Assembly: GCF_900095865.1 (NCBI RefSeq)
Contig: NZ_FMIZ01000007.1
Coordinates: 496,001-560,000, forward strand
From: Massilioclostridium coli
GTDB lineage: Bacteria; Bacillota; Clostridia; Oscillospirales; Ruminococcaceae
DNA length: 64,000 bases
Direction: 5' to 3'
Shown piece after piece: positions 36,375-45,703 of the stretch (position 1 is the first letter of the stretch; every line of letters starts with the position of its first letter). The notes below the pieces were generated by a model. The model searched no databases. It saw nothing but the letters and a program-made list of their open reading frames with translations, and was not told the DNA's origin. Both the position numbers and the translations under genes were made by a program.

Positions 36375-39300
36375 TTATTTTTTCTTTTTCAGGGTTACTA
36401 CTGCAGCGCCTGCCAATACCAGTGCCATTACTCCTGCGATTGGTGCAACATCACCTGTTTTGGCTGCGTTTGCTTTTGTTGTGGTAGATTCTTGCCCTGT
36501 TTGTGTACTATCCGCTTTGTTGTCATCTGGTGTTTCGGTAGATGGTTTTTCTACTGCTACTAGACCTTTCATCGCTTCTTGTACACTTGTTACTGCTGCG
36601 TCTACTTCTTCTTGAGTTGCGTTTTCGTTCGCCATTACTGCGTTCGCTTCTGCTACTGCTGCTTGCAGTACTGCATAGCTTTCCGCTGTATATGCGTTCG
36701 CATCTTTGCCGTTGGCTTCCGCAATTACTTTTTCCAGGATGGATTTATCCGCTTTGTATCTCAGGTTCAGCATCGCGTTCAACAGATTGGTTTCTGCTGT
36801 TTCGATTTCTGCTTGCATTGCATTGTCTTTATCCGCTAATAAATCTTGCGCTGCTTTCAACGCTTCTAAGAATTCTGCCTGACCTGCTTCTACAAAGTCA
36901 TTCATGTCATAACCTTCTGCCAATGCAACCAGAGCTTCTAAGGAAGTAATATCACCTTTGACAAAGCCCAGTTTATGGATTTCTGTCATCAGTGCTTTCC
37001 ATGCTGCATCTACAGTTTCTTGGGTTGCCATTTCATCTTTTGCGACTAATTTTGCTGCATCCAATGCTGCATTGAAGGATTTTTGTACATCCGCAATGAC
37101 ATTATTGAATTCATCAGATGCTTTTTGTTGCTCTGCATATGCAATTACTTTGTTTAAAATATCTTTATTTGCATTGATTGGTTCTACGATGGTAATTGGG
37201 ATACGGTCCATTACTGGTAAGCCGTTGGTGAAACGTGCTACTACATAAGCGGAACCAGCGGAACGAGGTACCAGGATAGGTGTATTTGTATCTGTGCCGA
37301 TCAAATCCGCAATATCTGATACAAATCCATTTTCATCCTCAATGCTCCAACGGATATTGTTGTTCGCCAAATCAGATGGGGTAACATTTGCGTTCAGCTG
37401 AACGGAATCCGTATTGGTGGTGATGATGTCAGGAGCATCTACCATATCAACTTTAATATCACCAATATTGATGGATTCTGTTGTAACATAGGAAACACGG
37501 GTTTCAGCCAACTGTACATAGTGAGCTTTGGAAATTTCATCAAAGGATGGCATACCAAGTTTGTAAACAACCAGCCGTAAGGTGGTTGTATGAACGGTAT
37601 CAAAGTTAATTTCATATGGTGCCATACCTGGGTTTGGACAATCTTTAATGGTAAAGATGGTTTCAAACTCACCTGTTTGTTCATTTTTCGCCTGTAAATC
37701 AAAGTCTACCGGGAAGTTTGCGGAATCACCAGAGTTCTTTTCGTTTGCGTCAACGTCAGAACGAGGGTACATTACAAATTGGTTGATATCCTGTGGGCTA
37801 TCAAAAGTAAAGTTCATCCAGAATGGGTCGGCGGAGATATCGTTTTGTCCGTTTGGACGTGCCGCTGAGGTAAAGCCTTTAATACCGCCTTCCGAACCAC
37901 GGCCTTCAGAACGCAGTTTTCCATCTGTTAAGTTGGAAATGCTCCATGCGCCTGCGTTGGCAGCAAAGTCTTTTACGGTAATTTCAGCGGATGTTGCCAT
38001 ATTATCAGGTGCCGCTGGAACTGCGTAAACTTCTACTTCGCATAACTGGAACCGATAAGGACGTGCTCCACCTACATCGTCGATTGCAGGAGAACCAAGT
38101 TTGGTTGGAATAATACGGATATAGCGTCCGTTTTGGATGCCAAAATCTAGTACTGCTGGTTGACCCTGTGGATTTTCTACATCTTTGAAATCCCCAATGG
38201 TACGGTAAATATTATCACCGTCCATCTTGTATTCAATGCGGTAATCTACTGGGAAGTTTGGAGATTCTGTACCACCATTTGCGCCAGCTACGTCAGTACG
38301 TGGGTAAAGCATAATCTGGTGGAAATCGGTATCTTTTCCAAGGTCGATTTCAATCCACAAATCTTCGTTGGAAACATCGGCGGAGGCATAGTTTTTGGAA
38401 GTATAACCTTTCACGCCGTCTACTGCGGAAGAACCTGTGGAAGTTTGTAAACCATCTGTTAATTTGTCAGGACCCCATTGTGCGCCTGCGCCATCCGAAT
38501 TGGCAGCAGTTACGGTTTTACCCAATGCCAGGTTATCGGATTTGGCGGCAATAGTGGATTTAAAGTTGGCAATTAAACTGTAATCACGGTTCATTGCAAC
38601 ATAAACAGGTTCTGGGCCTGTTGTTAAATCTCCACTAAAACCTTCCGCGCGGTAGTCAGTACCTGCAACAGGTTCAATTACAACATTGCTGCCTTTTGGA
38701 TAGGTGCGGTTTAATGGTAATTTTTCTACAGTACCATTTACTTTTACAGAACCATCTCCACCTTCTGCTTCAATGTTTAACACAAATTCACTGGTGCTTT
38801 GGTCGTTGTTGTACAGTTCCAGTTCTGTCAATTGTACACGGTATTTTAAATTTCCACCTTCTGTTACAGGTGAACCCAATTTTGTAGTAGTTATTTTAAT
38901 ATAACGTCCATGCTGTGTACCCAAATCCAATGTAACAGGTTGTCCCATTGGATTGTCACCATCGGTTACCTGTTTGCATTCTTTATACTCTGTAGAGCCA
39001 TCTTCACAAACAGAAACTTGATAACTTTCTGGGAAACAAAGGGTTTCTCCGTTATCACCTTTTTGGTCTGTTCTAGGATAGAGGACAAGGGTGTCAAAAT
39101 TACGGTCCCTGCCCAAATCGATCACTAATTCGTGAGGAGTTTCGGTGATATCCTGGTTTGTATATGCCTGTGAGGTGAATCCAAGCTGTCCATTTGGCCC
39201 AACTGTGGTATAGCCATCGGTCAGGTTGGTTGGATCCCAAGATTGGCCTTCCGAATAAGAATTGTTAGCAGTTACAGGTTTATTGTAAGCTAAATTTTCT

Positions 39301-42300
39301 TCCCCAATATATTCTGGAATTACAGTAAGGTTTACATTTTCCTTGCCATCCAGAGTGATTTCCCGTTTGGAACTGAACAGGTCACCTGACCATGCGATAA
39401 ACCGGCAACGGGAATCTTCCTGTTCCCCTGCGGTTAAAGTGACAGGTTCGCCTTCTACCACTGGGATTTTTGCTGGAAGTTCAATCGTTTTATCACCAGT
39501 TTGTACATACAATCCAGAATCTTCTGGAGCATCAATTGTTACAATGCGGTATGTTTTATCTGTTTTTTCAGAGAAAGAAGCATCAATAGTGGTATTTGCC
39601 CCCATGGTAAAGGTCATTGCGTTTTCAAAGGAAGCATAAGTACCGCTAAAGCCATCAAATACCATGCCATCATTTGCGATAGCTTCAATGGATACTTCTT
39701 CTCCACTTGCGATCGTTTGGGTAGATGGAGTGGTAATTTCTTTTCCATTTACAAGCAATTTTCCGCCTTCGTTGCTGTTAACTGTTAAGGTATAGCTTTC
39801 TTCTGTACCTGCTGGTTTTACAGCGGAATCAAAGGTGTAGTTGCCAGCAACTACGTCAAAATAAATATATTGCGCGTCGTTACCCACATAGGTAATGCCT
39901 TCTACTGTGTTGGTAGCAGCGCCATCTTCAAACAGAACGGTTCCGTCCAAAGAAACAGTGGTGTTTTCCATATCAAAGCGTGGAACACCAATGCGTGCGG
40001 CTACTTGTGTGTTTACATTCAGGGATTTGCTGTTGTCTTGATTTTTATCCAACCGTACAGCAATTGTTTCCCCTGCTGGTGTTTCCAGGCTGCCTTCCAC
40101 ATAGCTCAGGTCTGCCGGTAAGTAAGGTTTTACCTGAACGCCAGTGTAGTTGACGTCGTTATAAGTGATACCAGCCAGATAAGCCAGGAACATTTTTGCT
40201 GGGTAAGCAGTCCAAGCATGGCTGTGGGAGTTGATTGTTTCAAAGCCTTCCCAACAGGTCTGATATCCATCTGCAACCATACGGCCCCATTCTAACCCTG
40301 TAGTACGGGTCATGATCTCGTAAGCTGCTTCTTTGTGGGAGTCGTTACCTTGAAGCAGAACGTGGAGGACTGGTTTTGTCAGGATAACTTTAGAAGGTAA
40401 TACAGAAGTGGATTCCAATTCTGTTTTTGCGATATAGTCCAGTTGCTGGGTGCGCAGGGATTCCGGAGCTTGTCCGAGGAAAATCGCAAATGCGGTTACC
40501 CCTGGGTTCCGTTTTTCGCTGCCATAGCTGTCCATATAAATACCGGTTTCTGGGTCAATCAGGTTAGCGGTAATTGCTGCGCTGATATCTTCGGCTTTTT
40601 GGCGATAGCTAGCTGCTTCTGCGTCTTTACCAAGTACTTCAGAGATCAATGACATTTTATCAAACACATCATACATATGTAAATTCATAGTAGTTTGATA
40701 TTTACCAGAGTCATCGACAATCGAAGATGGCCAGTCACTAATGGACCAAAGTGGAGGTTTTGTCATCAAACCGGTGCCGTCAATGTATTCTTCCCAATGG
40801 GCTGCGGCTTTTTCCGCTACCTCATAAAATTCCTCTAAAGCGTCAGTTTTTCCAGTATAATAATAGTATTGATACAATAGATCTGGGTAACGCATATCAT
40901 ATTCTGGAATCTGATTTGAGAAGTTTTCTACCGTGGTAGGTGTAATAAATGGGAATTGTCCATTTTCATGCTGTGCGCCGGAGAAGTCCAGCAATGTTTT
41001 ATAAAGGAAATCGCTGTAATCAGAAGCAAATGCGTAGGAGAATAAATCGTACTGCATTTGAGCATCCCCCAGGTATTGTGACTGTTCCCGGTGAGGGCAG
41101 TCAACAGGCATGTTCTGGGTGTTGTTGTACTGGGTGTTGATGCACATCTGATAAATTTTGTTTGCCATATCATCAGAAGAACTGAAAGTAGAGGTGTTTT
41201 CAATACCGGAAGAAGCCCATTCTACCTGGAATTCGGATGGGTCAATCATTTCTGGCAATCCAACGACTTCTACATAACGGAATGCTTTGTAAGTAAAGTC
41301 CGGACAAAATTCTTCTACATCGTTACCAGAGAAGGTGTAATAGTCACAGTAATTTTCGCTACCTTCATTGGCAACATTGTGTTTTACACGGCCGTCCGCG
41401 GTAAGGTCTTCGGAATAACGCATACAAATACGGGTACCTGCTGGTGCGGAGGTTTTAATCCGTGGGAAACCAGATACAATTTTGCCTACATCGAATACCT
41501 GAACCCCTGGTTCCTGTACGCCAACTGGGGTTGGGGTAATCATTTCATGCACAGTACCTTCTGGAATCTGCTGTTCCCGCATTTTCCATGTGGAAGCTTC
41601 GGTTTTTGCAGGGATAGCATCCACCCAGCTTCCTGCGGTATAGGAAGTAGTATCATAATCATAGCGGGCAAATGCCAGAGGGTCAGGCATTTTCTGCGCG
41701 TCGTAATCCAACTGTGCTGTCATCCTACGGCTTTGTTGGCTTGGTGTGTTTCCTTTAAAAGGAGTTTCTGCCAATGCGTCCCAGCTGGAATCGGTTACAA
41801 TGGTTTCGGTGGAATTATCCCCATAGGTGACAGTGATATCTGCCCAGAAGCCAGGCACACCATTGATGTAGTTCATACCACCATCGCCCAGGTATTGTAC
41901 CATAGAAGCAAAAGCAACCTGGGTTGGATTTGCCTGGTCTAACAACTGGTTCAACTCATCACCAGTAAGGGTATAATGCAAATAGTTTTTGTTGTCTGGG
42001 ATGGTAGAAGTTGCTGGGGAACAAAGCCCAGAGAGCAGGTTCCCATTAAAATAGAATTTTAAATAGTTATGTGCGGAAGTTTTAATGTCAATACTGGTTG
42101 GCATTTCTTTTAAGTCCACACTGCGTCTGAAATAAGAAACACTGTTTTTGGTGATTGTATCACTACTCCAAATCCAGTTGTCCGACTGGATATAGGGAGA
42201 CTCATGGCTGTTGGTAGATTCTGCAGCTGCTGGGAATAATCCCGGTTGCACCATTATGCCCAATACCATTGCCAGAGTAAGAACAATGCTTAAAAAGCGT

Positions 42301-42314
42301 TTTGTTTTACCCAT
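36375..42314 (-). CDS. Giant wall-anchored GH78 alpha-L-rhamnosidase-like protein with discoidin and FIVAR domains
   Basis: 1979 residues. Signal peptide 1-31. The GH78 region ~40-740 holds the acidic active-site block DCPHRE...GD (D405, E410, D417), SISDWP (524-529) and QTCWEGFETINSHSHAW (E689 candidate). InlB-type beta repeats lie at ~842-915 and ~1175-1253. Three F5/8-type-C/CBM32-like discoidin domains lie at ~1006-1168, ~1261-1430 and ~1438-1610 (LTDG and YPRTD motifs). A Big-like domain follows (~1620-1712), then FIVAR modules (~1713-1920) and sorting signal AAKTGD (1950-1955), hydrophobic helix, KKKK. Secreted, wall-bound, probably removing rhamnose from plant or host glycans (inferred). 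AAAGGAGA precedes the ATG. Confidence 0.9.
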   Translation of the reverse strand: MGKTKRFLSIVLTLAMVLGIMVQPGLFPAAAESTNSHESPYIQSDNWIWSSDTITKNSVSYFRRSVDLKEMPTSIDIKTSAHNYLKFYFNGNLLSGLCSPATSTIPDNKNYLHYTLTGDELNQLLDQANPTQVAFASMVQYLGDGGMNYINGVPGFWADITVTYGDNSTETIVTDSSWDALAETPFKGNTPSQQSRRMTAQLDYDAQKMPDPLAFARYDYDTTSYTAGSWVDAIPAKTEASTWKMREQQIPEGTVHEMITPTPVGVQEPGVQVFDVGKIVSGFPRIKTSAPAGTRICMRYSEDLTADGRVKHNVANEGSENYCDYYTFSGNDVEEFCPDFTYKAFRYVEVVGLPEMIDPSEFQVEWASSGIENTSTFSSSDDMANKIYQMCINTQYNNTQNMPVDCPHREQSQYLGDAQMQYDLFSYAFASDYSDFLYKTLLDFSGAQHENGQFPFITPTTVENFSNQIPEYDMRYPDLLYQYYYYTGKTDALEEFYEVAEKAAAHWEEYIDGTGLMTKPPLWSISDWPSSIVDDSGKYQTTMNLHMYDVFDKMSLISEVLGKDAEAASYRQKAEDISAAITANLIDPETGIYMDSYGSEKRNPGVTAFAIFLGQAPESLRTQQLDYIAKTELESTSVLPSKVILTKPVLHVLLQGNDSHKEAAYEIMTRTTGLEWGRMVADGYQTCWEGFETINSHSHAWTAYPAKMFLAYLAGITYNDVNYTGVQVKPYLPADLSYVEGSLETPAGETIAVRLDKNQDNSKSLNVNTQVAARIGVPRFDMENTTVSLDGTVLFEDGAATNTVEGITYVGNDAQYIYFDVVAGNYTFDSAVKPAGTEESYTLTVNSNEGGKLLVNGKEITTPSTQTIASGEEVSIEAIANDGMVFDGFSGTYASFENAMTFTMGANTTIDASFSEKTDKTYRIVTIDAPEDSGLYVQTGDKTIELPAKIPVVEGEPVTLTAGEQEDSRCRFIAWSGDLFSSKREITLDGKENVNLTVIPEYIGEENLAYNKPVTANNSYSEGQSWDPTNLTDGYTTVGPNGQLGFTSQAYTNQDITETPHELVIDLGRDRNFDTLVLYPRTDQKGDNGETLCFPESYQVSVCEDGSTEYKECKQVTDGDNPMGQPVTLDLGTQHGRYIKITTTKLGSPVTEGGNLKYRVQLTELELYNNDQSTSEFVLNIEAEGGDGSVKVNGTVEKLPLNRTYPKGSNVVIEPVAGTDYRAEGFSGDLTTGPEPVYVAMNRDYSLIANFKSTIAAKSDNLALGKTVTAANSDGAGAQWGPDKLTDGLQTSTGSSAVDGVKGYTSKNYASADVSNEDLWIEIDLGKDTDFHQIMLYPRTDVAGANGGTESPNFPVDYRIEYKMDGDNIYRTIGDFKDVENPQGQPAVLDFGIQNGRYIRIIPTKLGSPAIDDVGGARPYRFQLCEVEVYAVPAAPDNMATSAEITVKDFAANAGAWSISNLTDGKLRSEGRGSEGGIKGFTSAARPNGQNDISADPFWMNFTFDSPQDINQFVMYPRSDVDANEKNSGDSANFPVDFDLQAKNEQTGEFETIFTIKDCPNPGMAPYEINFDTVHTTTLRLVVYKLGMPSFDEISKAHYVQLAETRVSYVTTESINIGDIKVDMVDAPDIITTNTDSVQLNANVTPSDLANNNIRWSIEDENGFVSDIADLIGTDTNTPILVPRSAGSAYVVARFTNGLPVMDRIPITIVEPINANKDILNKVIAYAEQQKASDEFNNVIADVQKSFNAALDAAKLVAKDEMATQETVDAAWKALMTEIHKLGFVKGDITSLEALVALAEGYDMNDFVEAGQAEFLEALKAAQDLLADKDNAMQAEIETAETNLLNAMLNLRYKADKSILEKVIAEANGKDANAYTAESYAVLQAAVAEANAVMANENATQEEVDAAVTSVQEAMKGLVAVEKPSTETPDDNKADSTQTGQESTTTKANAAKTGDVAPIAGVMALVLAGAAVVTLKKKK

Positions 42315-42538
42315 ACATTTCTCCTTTTGCTCTTTTTATAACTAAGTATAAAAAGCAACTTCATTCATTATTTGTTAACAATTGGTATCTCTTTTCCTCC
42401 CCTGTAGCAACTGCCCTCCTTTGTCGTTATTTAGAAAAGAAAATATCAATGGATAACCTAATTTAAGGTTACAATAAAAATTAATTTACATTAATTATCA
42501 AAACGTGTTCCCATATTGGACTATTTTCGTATAACTAT

Positions 42539-42566
42539 ACTATATCATTTTTTTGAGAAATGTCAA
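42539..42566 (-). promoter_or_regulatory. Promoter of the GH78 surface protein
   Basis: On the minus strand: TTGACA (42566-42561), 16-bp spacer, TATAGT (42544-42539). The resulting leader is ~215 nt with an imperfect GTAACCTTAAATTAGGTTA hairpin. The 42315-42752 spacer holds no gene. Confidence 0.65.
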
Positions 42567-42752
42567 TTGATGTTTTTTATTATGTAATATGTTACATTAA
42601 ATTTTTTTAGAAAAACCGAAAACTACAAAAATAGTTTGGATAATATCTCCTATAAAATGGATTATTTTTTGTTTTGATCCCTTTCTTGTCGAATGAAAAA
42701 ATTTCCCCTATAGCGCTTTACAAGAAGTTTCATAATATCGTAACATCAATCA

Positions 42753-42779
42753 AAAAAGGGAAACCAATTTGGTTTCCCT
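42753..42779 (-). terminator. Terminator of the FMN-binding lipoprotein gene
   Basis: On the minus strand: GGGAAACC, 5-nt loop, GGTTTCCC, then six T. Confidence 0.92.
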
Positions 42780-42791
42780 GGTTAGAGTGGA

Positions 42792-43262
42792 TCAGGTGCT
42801 GCTGGTGGAATTGTCAATGACTAATTCTTTTTTGTTCCCTTTTTGCACTCGCTCTTTCATTAATTTGCTGACGAGCTCTTTAAACTCACTGGATGCCATG
42901 GTTGCGCCGGCCACTGTGTCTACTTTGGAAATGTCCTGTTTTTCCTGTAATTGGTTCATCAGGTTTTCCCGGGCTACATTCTGATCCATATCGGGATTGA
43001 CGCTCCGCCAGGTTTTGGCGTATTCCTCATCATCCGATTTTAGAGCAGAGCTGTCATCTTCTTTTTTCCAGTTGTAGGTGATGCTGGTAATTTTTTTATT
43101 GGCATCTACAGTTAAATCCACAAATGGAATATATCCGTGGACAGGGTTGGCGTATTCCGCATGGTAAACAGTATTGGTGTCTACAGTATCTTTTCCAGAA
43201 CATCCTGTCAAACACCCCAACGCAACGATGCCAGTAAATAATATTGTTAAACTTCGTTTCAT
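42792..43262 (-). CDS. FMN-binding-domain lipoprotein
   Basis: 156 residues. Lipoprotein signal MKRSLTILFTGIVALGCLTG with lipobox LTGC (Cys21). The mature part is a single small FMN-binding domain: VDLTVDANKKITSITYNW strands, NLMNQLQ, and the flavinylation-type motif DTVAGATMASSEF with the candidate FMN-acceptor Thr. It sits outside the membrane and is probably flavinylated by the divergently encoded ApbE. It resembles PplA-like or RnfG-like electron carriers (inferred). AGGAGA precedes the ATG. Confidence 0.85.
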   Translation of the reverse strand: MKRSLTILFTGIVALGCLTGCSGKDTVDTNTVYHAEYANPVHGYIPFVDLTVDANKKITSITYNWKKEDDSSALKSDDEEYAKTWRSVNPDMDQNVARENLMNQLQEKQDISKVDTVAGATMASSEFKELVSKLMKERVQKGNKKELVIDNSTSST

Positions 43263-43307
43263 GAATATTCTCCTATCTTTATTAGAATGATAAAAGCATT
43301 GGTTCGC

Positions 43308-43336
43308 TTGACTTTATTATTCCAATTGTTTATGAT
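43308..43336 (+). promoter_or_regulatory. Promoter of the apbE operon
   Basis: TTGACT (43308-43313), 17-bp spacer, TATGAT (43331-43336), in the 139-bp divergent region with the lipoprotein gene. Confidence 0.75.
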
Positions 43337-43401
43337 TAAATGTAACTATTTTAGAAATAATCTATATTATAGAAATAAAAATTTAGGCATAGGAATAAAA
43401 A

Positions 43402-44445
43402 ATGAACTTAAAAAAAATATTTTTTTCTGTTTTGGTAGTAATCTGTTGTATTGCGCTCCTGTGGATGGGGATACAACAGTCAGCTACTACGAAAAAGGTG
43501 GAGCAGACTGATTTTGCTTTGGATAGCCTGGTAACACAAACGGGATATGGAACCAACTGCAAGGAGGCATTCCAGCAGGTATCCAATTTGATGCGCCAAA
43601 CAGATGAGAGGCTTTCCAGCTACCAACTGGAATCGGAAATAACCAAGATTAACCAATCCAATGGAGAATGGGTGCCGGTTAGTCGGGAAACTTTTGACCT
43701 GTTGCAGAGGGCACTCCAGTACTGCCAACAAAGTGATGGTGTTTTTGACATTACCATGGGTACGCTGATTGATTTGTGGGGGATTACTGGGGAAAACCCA
43801 AAAGTTCCAACTCAACAGCAGATTGACCAGGCGATGGAAACCGTTGGATGGGAAAATGTACAATTGGACCGGGAAGGATGTGCTGTCCGGTTAGCAAAAC
43901 CAGGAACGAAAATAGAACTGGGCGGCATCGTAAAAGGAGCTGTTTCTGACCAGGCAGCAGAAATTTATAATATACAAAACGTCAAATCAGCTATATTTTC
44001 TGCTAATAGTAGTATTTATGTGAAAGGGACTCAGTTGGATGGTAAACCATACCAGTTGGGAATCCGTGATCCCAGAGGGACAGCCAATGATTTAATTGGC
44101 AGTTTGGAAATCACCGATTGCTTTGTGGGAACATCGGGGGATTATGAGCGGTATTTTGAACAGGATGGACTCCGTTACCACCACATCCTGGACCCACGGA
44201 CAGGCTCGCCCTCCCAAACCGGACTGATGGGGATCACAGTAGTAGCAGATACAGGGATAGAGGCAGATTTTCTTTCCACCTGGCTGTTTATCATGGGCAA
44301 GGATTATGTGGAACAGCATTTGCAGGATTATCAAGTAATTGCCATTGACACGCAAGGGAAGGTTTTGATCAGCGATTCCTTGAAAAACCAATTCCAATTG
44401 TCAGAAGAGGCAGCATCCCAATATCAGATAGAAGGGACAAAATGA
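43402..44445 (+). CDS. apbE: FAD:protein FMN transferase
   Basis: 347 residues with an N-terminal signal anchor (7-24, no lipobox Cys seen). ApbE motifs: DERLSSYQLESEITKINQ, VFDITMGTLIDLWG, ELGGIVKGAVSD, TSGDYERYF and HHILDPRTGSP. It uses FAD and a metal to attach FMN to Thr in target proteins on the outer membrane face. Expected targets are RnfD and RnfG downstream and the divergent lipoprotein. AGGA upstream is weak. Its 3' end overlaps the next gene by 4 bp. Confidence 0.95.
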   Translation: MNLKKIFFSVLVVICCIALLWMGIQQSATTKKVEQTDFALDSLVTQTGYGTNCKEAFQQVSNLMRQTDERLSSYQLESEITKINQSNGEWVPVSRETFDLLQRALQYCQQSDGVFDITMGTLIDLWGITGENPKVPTQQQIDQAMETVGWENVQLDREGCAVRLAKPGTKIELGGIVKGAVSDQAAEIYNIQNVKSAIFSANSSIYVKGTQLDGKPYQLGIRDPRGTANDLIGSLEITDCFVGTSGDYERYFEQDGLRYHHILDPRTGSPSQTGLMGITVVADTGIEADFLSTWLFIMGKDYVEQHLQDYQVIAIDTQGKVLISDSLKNQFQLSEEAASQYQIEGTK

Positions 44446-44810
44446 ACCAAAACAAGAACCAGAAAATACGTATCGTTGAAATTGTTATAATTTTACTTAT
44501 TGTAGGAGTTTGTGCTGGCATTTTTGCCTGGCAAAAGCTGTATCAAAAACCTGCGTTGTATGCAGAAATCTACCAAAACGACCAGTTAGTGGAAAAAATT
44601 TCTTTGTCGGATACAGAGGATAAAATTTTAACACTAGATGAACAAGGACGAGTACATGTGGAAATCAAAGACCATCAAATCCGGTTTTACCAGGTGGATT
44701 GTCCAGATAAAATCTGTGAACATACCGGTTGGCTCTCCAAATCCGGAGATCGGGCAGTTTGTATGCCAAACCGGTTTTACATTCAATTATCTGGGGAGGA
44801 TAAAACATGA
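44442..44810 (+). CDS. NusG domain II-containing membrane-anchored protein
   Basis: 122 residues. One N-terminal transmembrane helix (~11-29) is followed by an extracytoplasmic beta domain. The signature is VDCPDKICEHTGWLSKSGDR followed by AVCMPNRFYI, with the CPDxxC pair. This is the stand-alone NusG domain II family, commonly next to apbE, Gx-transporter and rnf genes in Clostridia; its function is unknown. Overlaps both neighbours by 4 bp, so it is tightly coupled. Confidence 0.9.
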   Translation: MNQNKNQKIRIVEIVIILLIVGVCAGIFAWQKLYQKPALYAEIYQNDQLVEKISLSDTEDKILTLDEQGRVHVEIKDHQIRFYQVDCPDKICEHTGWLSKSGDRAVCMPNRFYIQLSGEDKT

Positions 44811-45328
44811 AACAACATCTTAAAGTCAAACAGCTTTGCCAGTTGGCACTTTTGTTTGCCCTGGCAGTGGTTTTGTCTTTTTTAGAGAATCTGATTCCAC
44901 CTTTGGTAGTTGCTGTACCAGGGATTAAGTTGGGCTTATCCAATATTGTAGTTATGTACTGTCTATTTTACCTTGGGACAGGGTACAGTGGGATTCTGTT
45001 GCTATTAAAATTTGGTTTTGCTTTGCTAACAAGAGGGGTTACAGCGGCGTTTTTAGGGGCATGCGGTGGGATATGTTCTCTTCTTATCATGCTGCTTTTG
45101 GCAAAAATGTTCCATTGTTCCGCCTTTTTTACGAGCTGTTTTGGAGGGATTTTCCATAATATCGGGCAGCTGTTGGGTGCAAGCATCTTGTTAAACCAGG
45201 TTGTTTGGGCATATACGCCGGTTTTAGTAATTTCTGGCGTAATTATGGGGATAATAACAGGGAAACTCCTACAGGTAGTATTGCCCATCCTGCACCGTCA
45301 GGTGTTATCATCAAATACAAAAAAATAA
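44807..45328 (+). CDS. Gx transporter family / heptaprenyl diphosphate synthase component I-like membrane protein
   Basis: 173 residues, four to five membrane helices resembling ECF S-components. KQLCQLALLFALAVVLSFLE, the PGIKLGLSNIVVMYCLFYLG block and GGICSLLIMLL identify the family. Despite the synthase name, it looks like a small-molecule transporter subunit. Gene order with apbE suggests a role in supplying or handling a redox cofactor (inferred). Last gene of the apbE operon; no clear terminator follows. Confidence 0.85.
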   Translation: MKQHLKVKQLCQLALLFALAVVLSFLENLIPPLVVAVPGIKLGLSNIVVMYCLFYLGTGYSGILLLLKFGFALLTRGVTAAFLGACGGICSLLIMLLLAKMFHCSAFFTSCFGGIFHNIGQLLGASILLNQVVWAYTPVLVISGVIMGIITGKLLQVVLPILHRQVLSSNTKK

Positions 45329-45381
45329 AAGGAAAAAATCAAATTTAGATAACAATCTACAAAAGTTTTAACTAATTTTGA

Positions 45382-45410
45382 TTGACTTCATGAACGGTTT
45401 ATGATAAAAT
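45382..45410 (+). promoter_or_regulatory. Promoter of the rnf operon
   Basis: TTGACT (45382-45387), 17-bp spacer, TAAAAT (45405-45410), leaving a ~285-nt leader before rnfC. Confidence 0.8.
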
Positions 45411-45417
45411 AAACTTA

Positions 45418-45685
45418 AATTTTTAACAAAACTTCCAGTCATATCCTAATAAAAACATCAGCTGCATGGTTTCCTTGCAAAAAGGAAATGTAAGTGTTGA
45501 GGATGGATGTGGTAGGACAGGTTTGTAATCAATAACATGATATGTTATCCATCCTTGTATTTTATTTTTTTATGAAATAAAAAGTTTGGGGAATGCAGCT
45601 GCCTAAACTCGAACGAAACATTAATTTTTGATTGTTTGGGGTAATCCTCTGTAGAAGCTGCAGAGGATTTTGCTTTATTATTTAT
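45418..45685 (+). ncRNA. Structured 5' leader of the rnf operon, candidate cis-regulatory RNA
   Basis: Visible pairings: long-range P1 CAGCTGCAT (45459-45467) with ATGCAGCTG (45593-45601); a TTTCCTT/AAGGAAA hairpin (45470-45487); a ~10-bp stem GGATGGAT (45501-45508) with ATCCATCC (45547-45554) followed by a T-rich run; and a 12-bp terminator-like stem AATCCTCTGTAG/CTGCAGAGGATT (45643-45669) with a 3-nt loop just before the rnfC ribosome site. GCAGCT (45595-45600) can pair either in P1 or with AGCTGC (45656-45661) of the last stem, an antiterminator-like alternative. No known riboswitch consensus recognised. Confidence 0.6.
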
Positions 45686-45703
45686 AGAAATGGAGTGAAA
45701 GGT

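Noticed and set aside
41091-41942. 283-codon plus-strand frame opposite the GH78 gene
   Set aside because: Antisense to a well supported coding region; composition reflects its codon bias.
45418-45685. FMN or cobalamin riboswitch upstream of rnfC
   Set aside because: Neither the RFN consensus nor the B12 box is present, so the leader is left unclassified.
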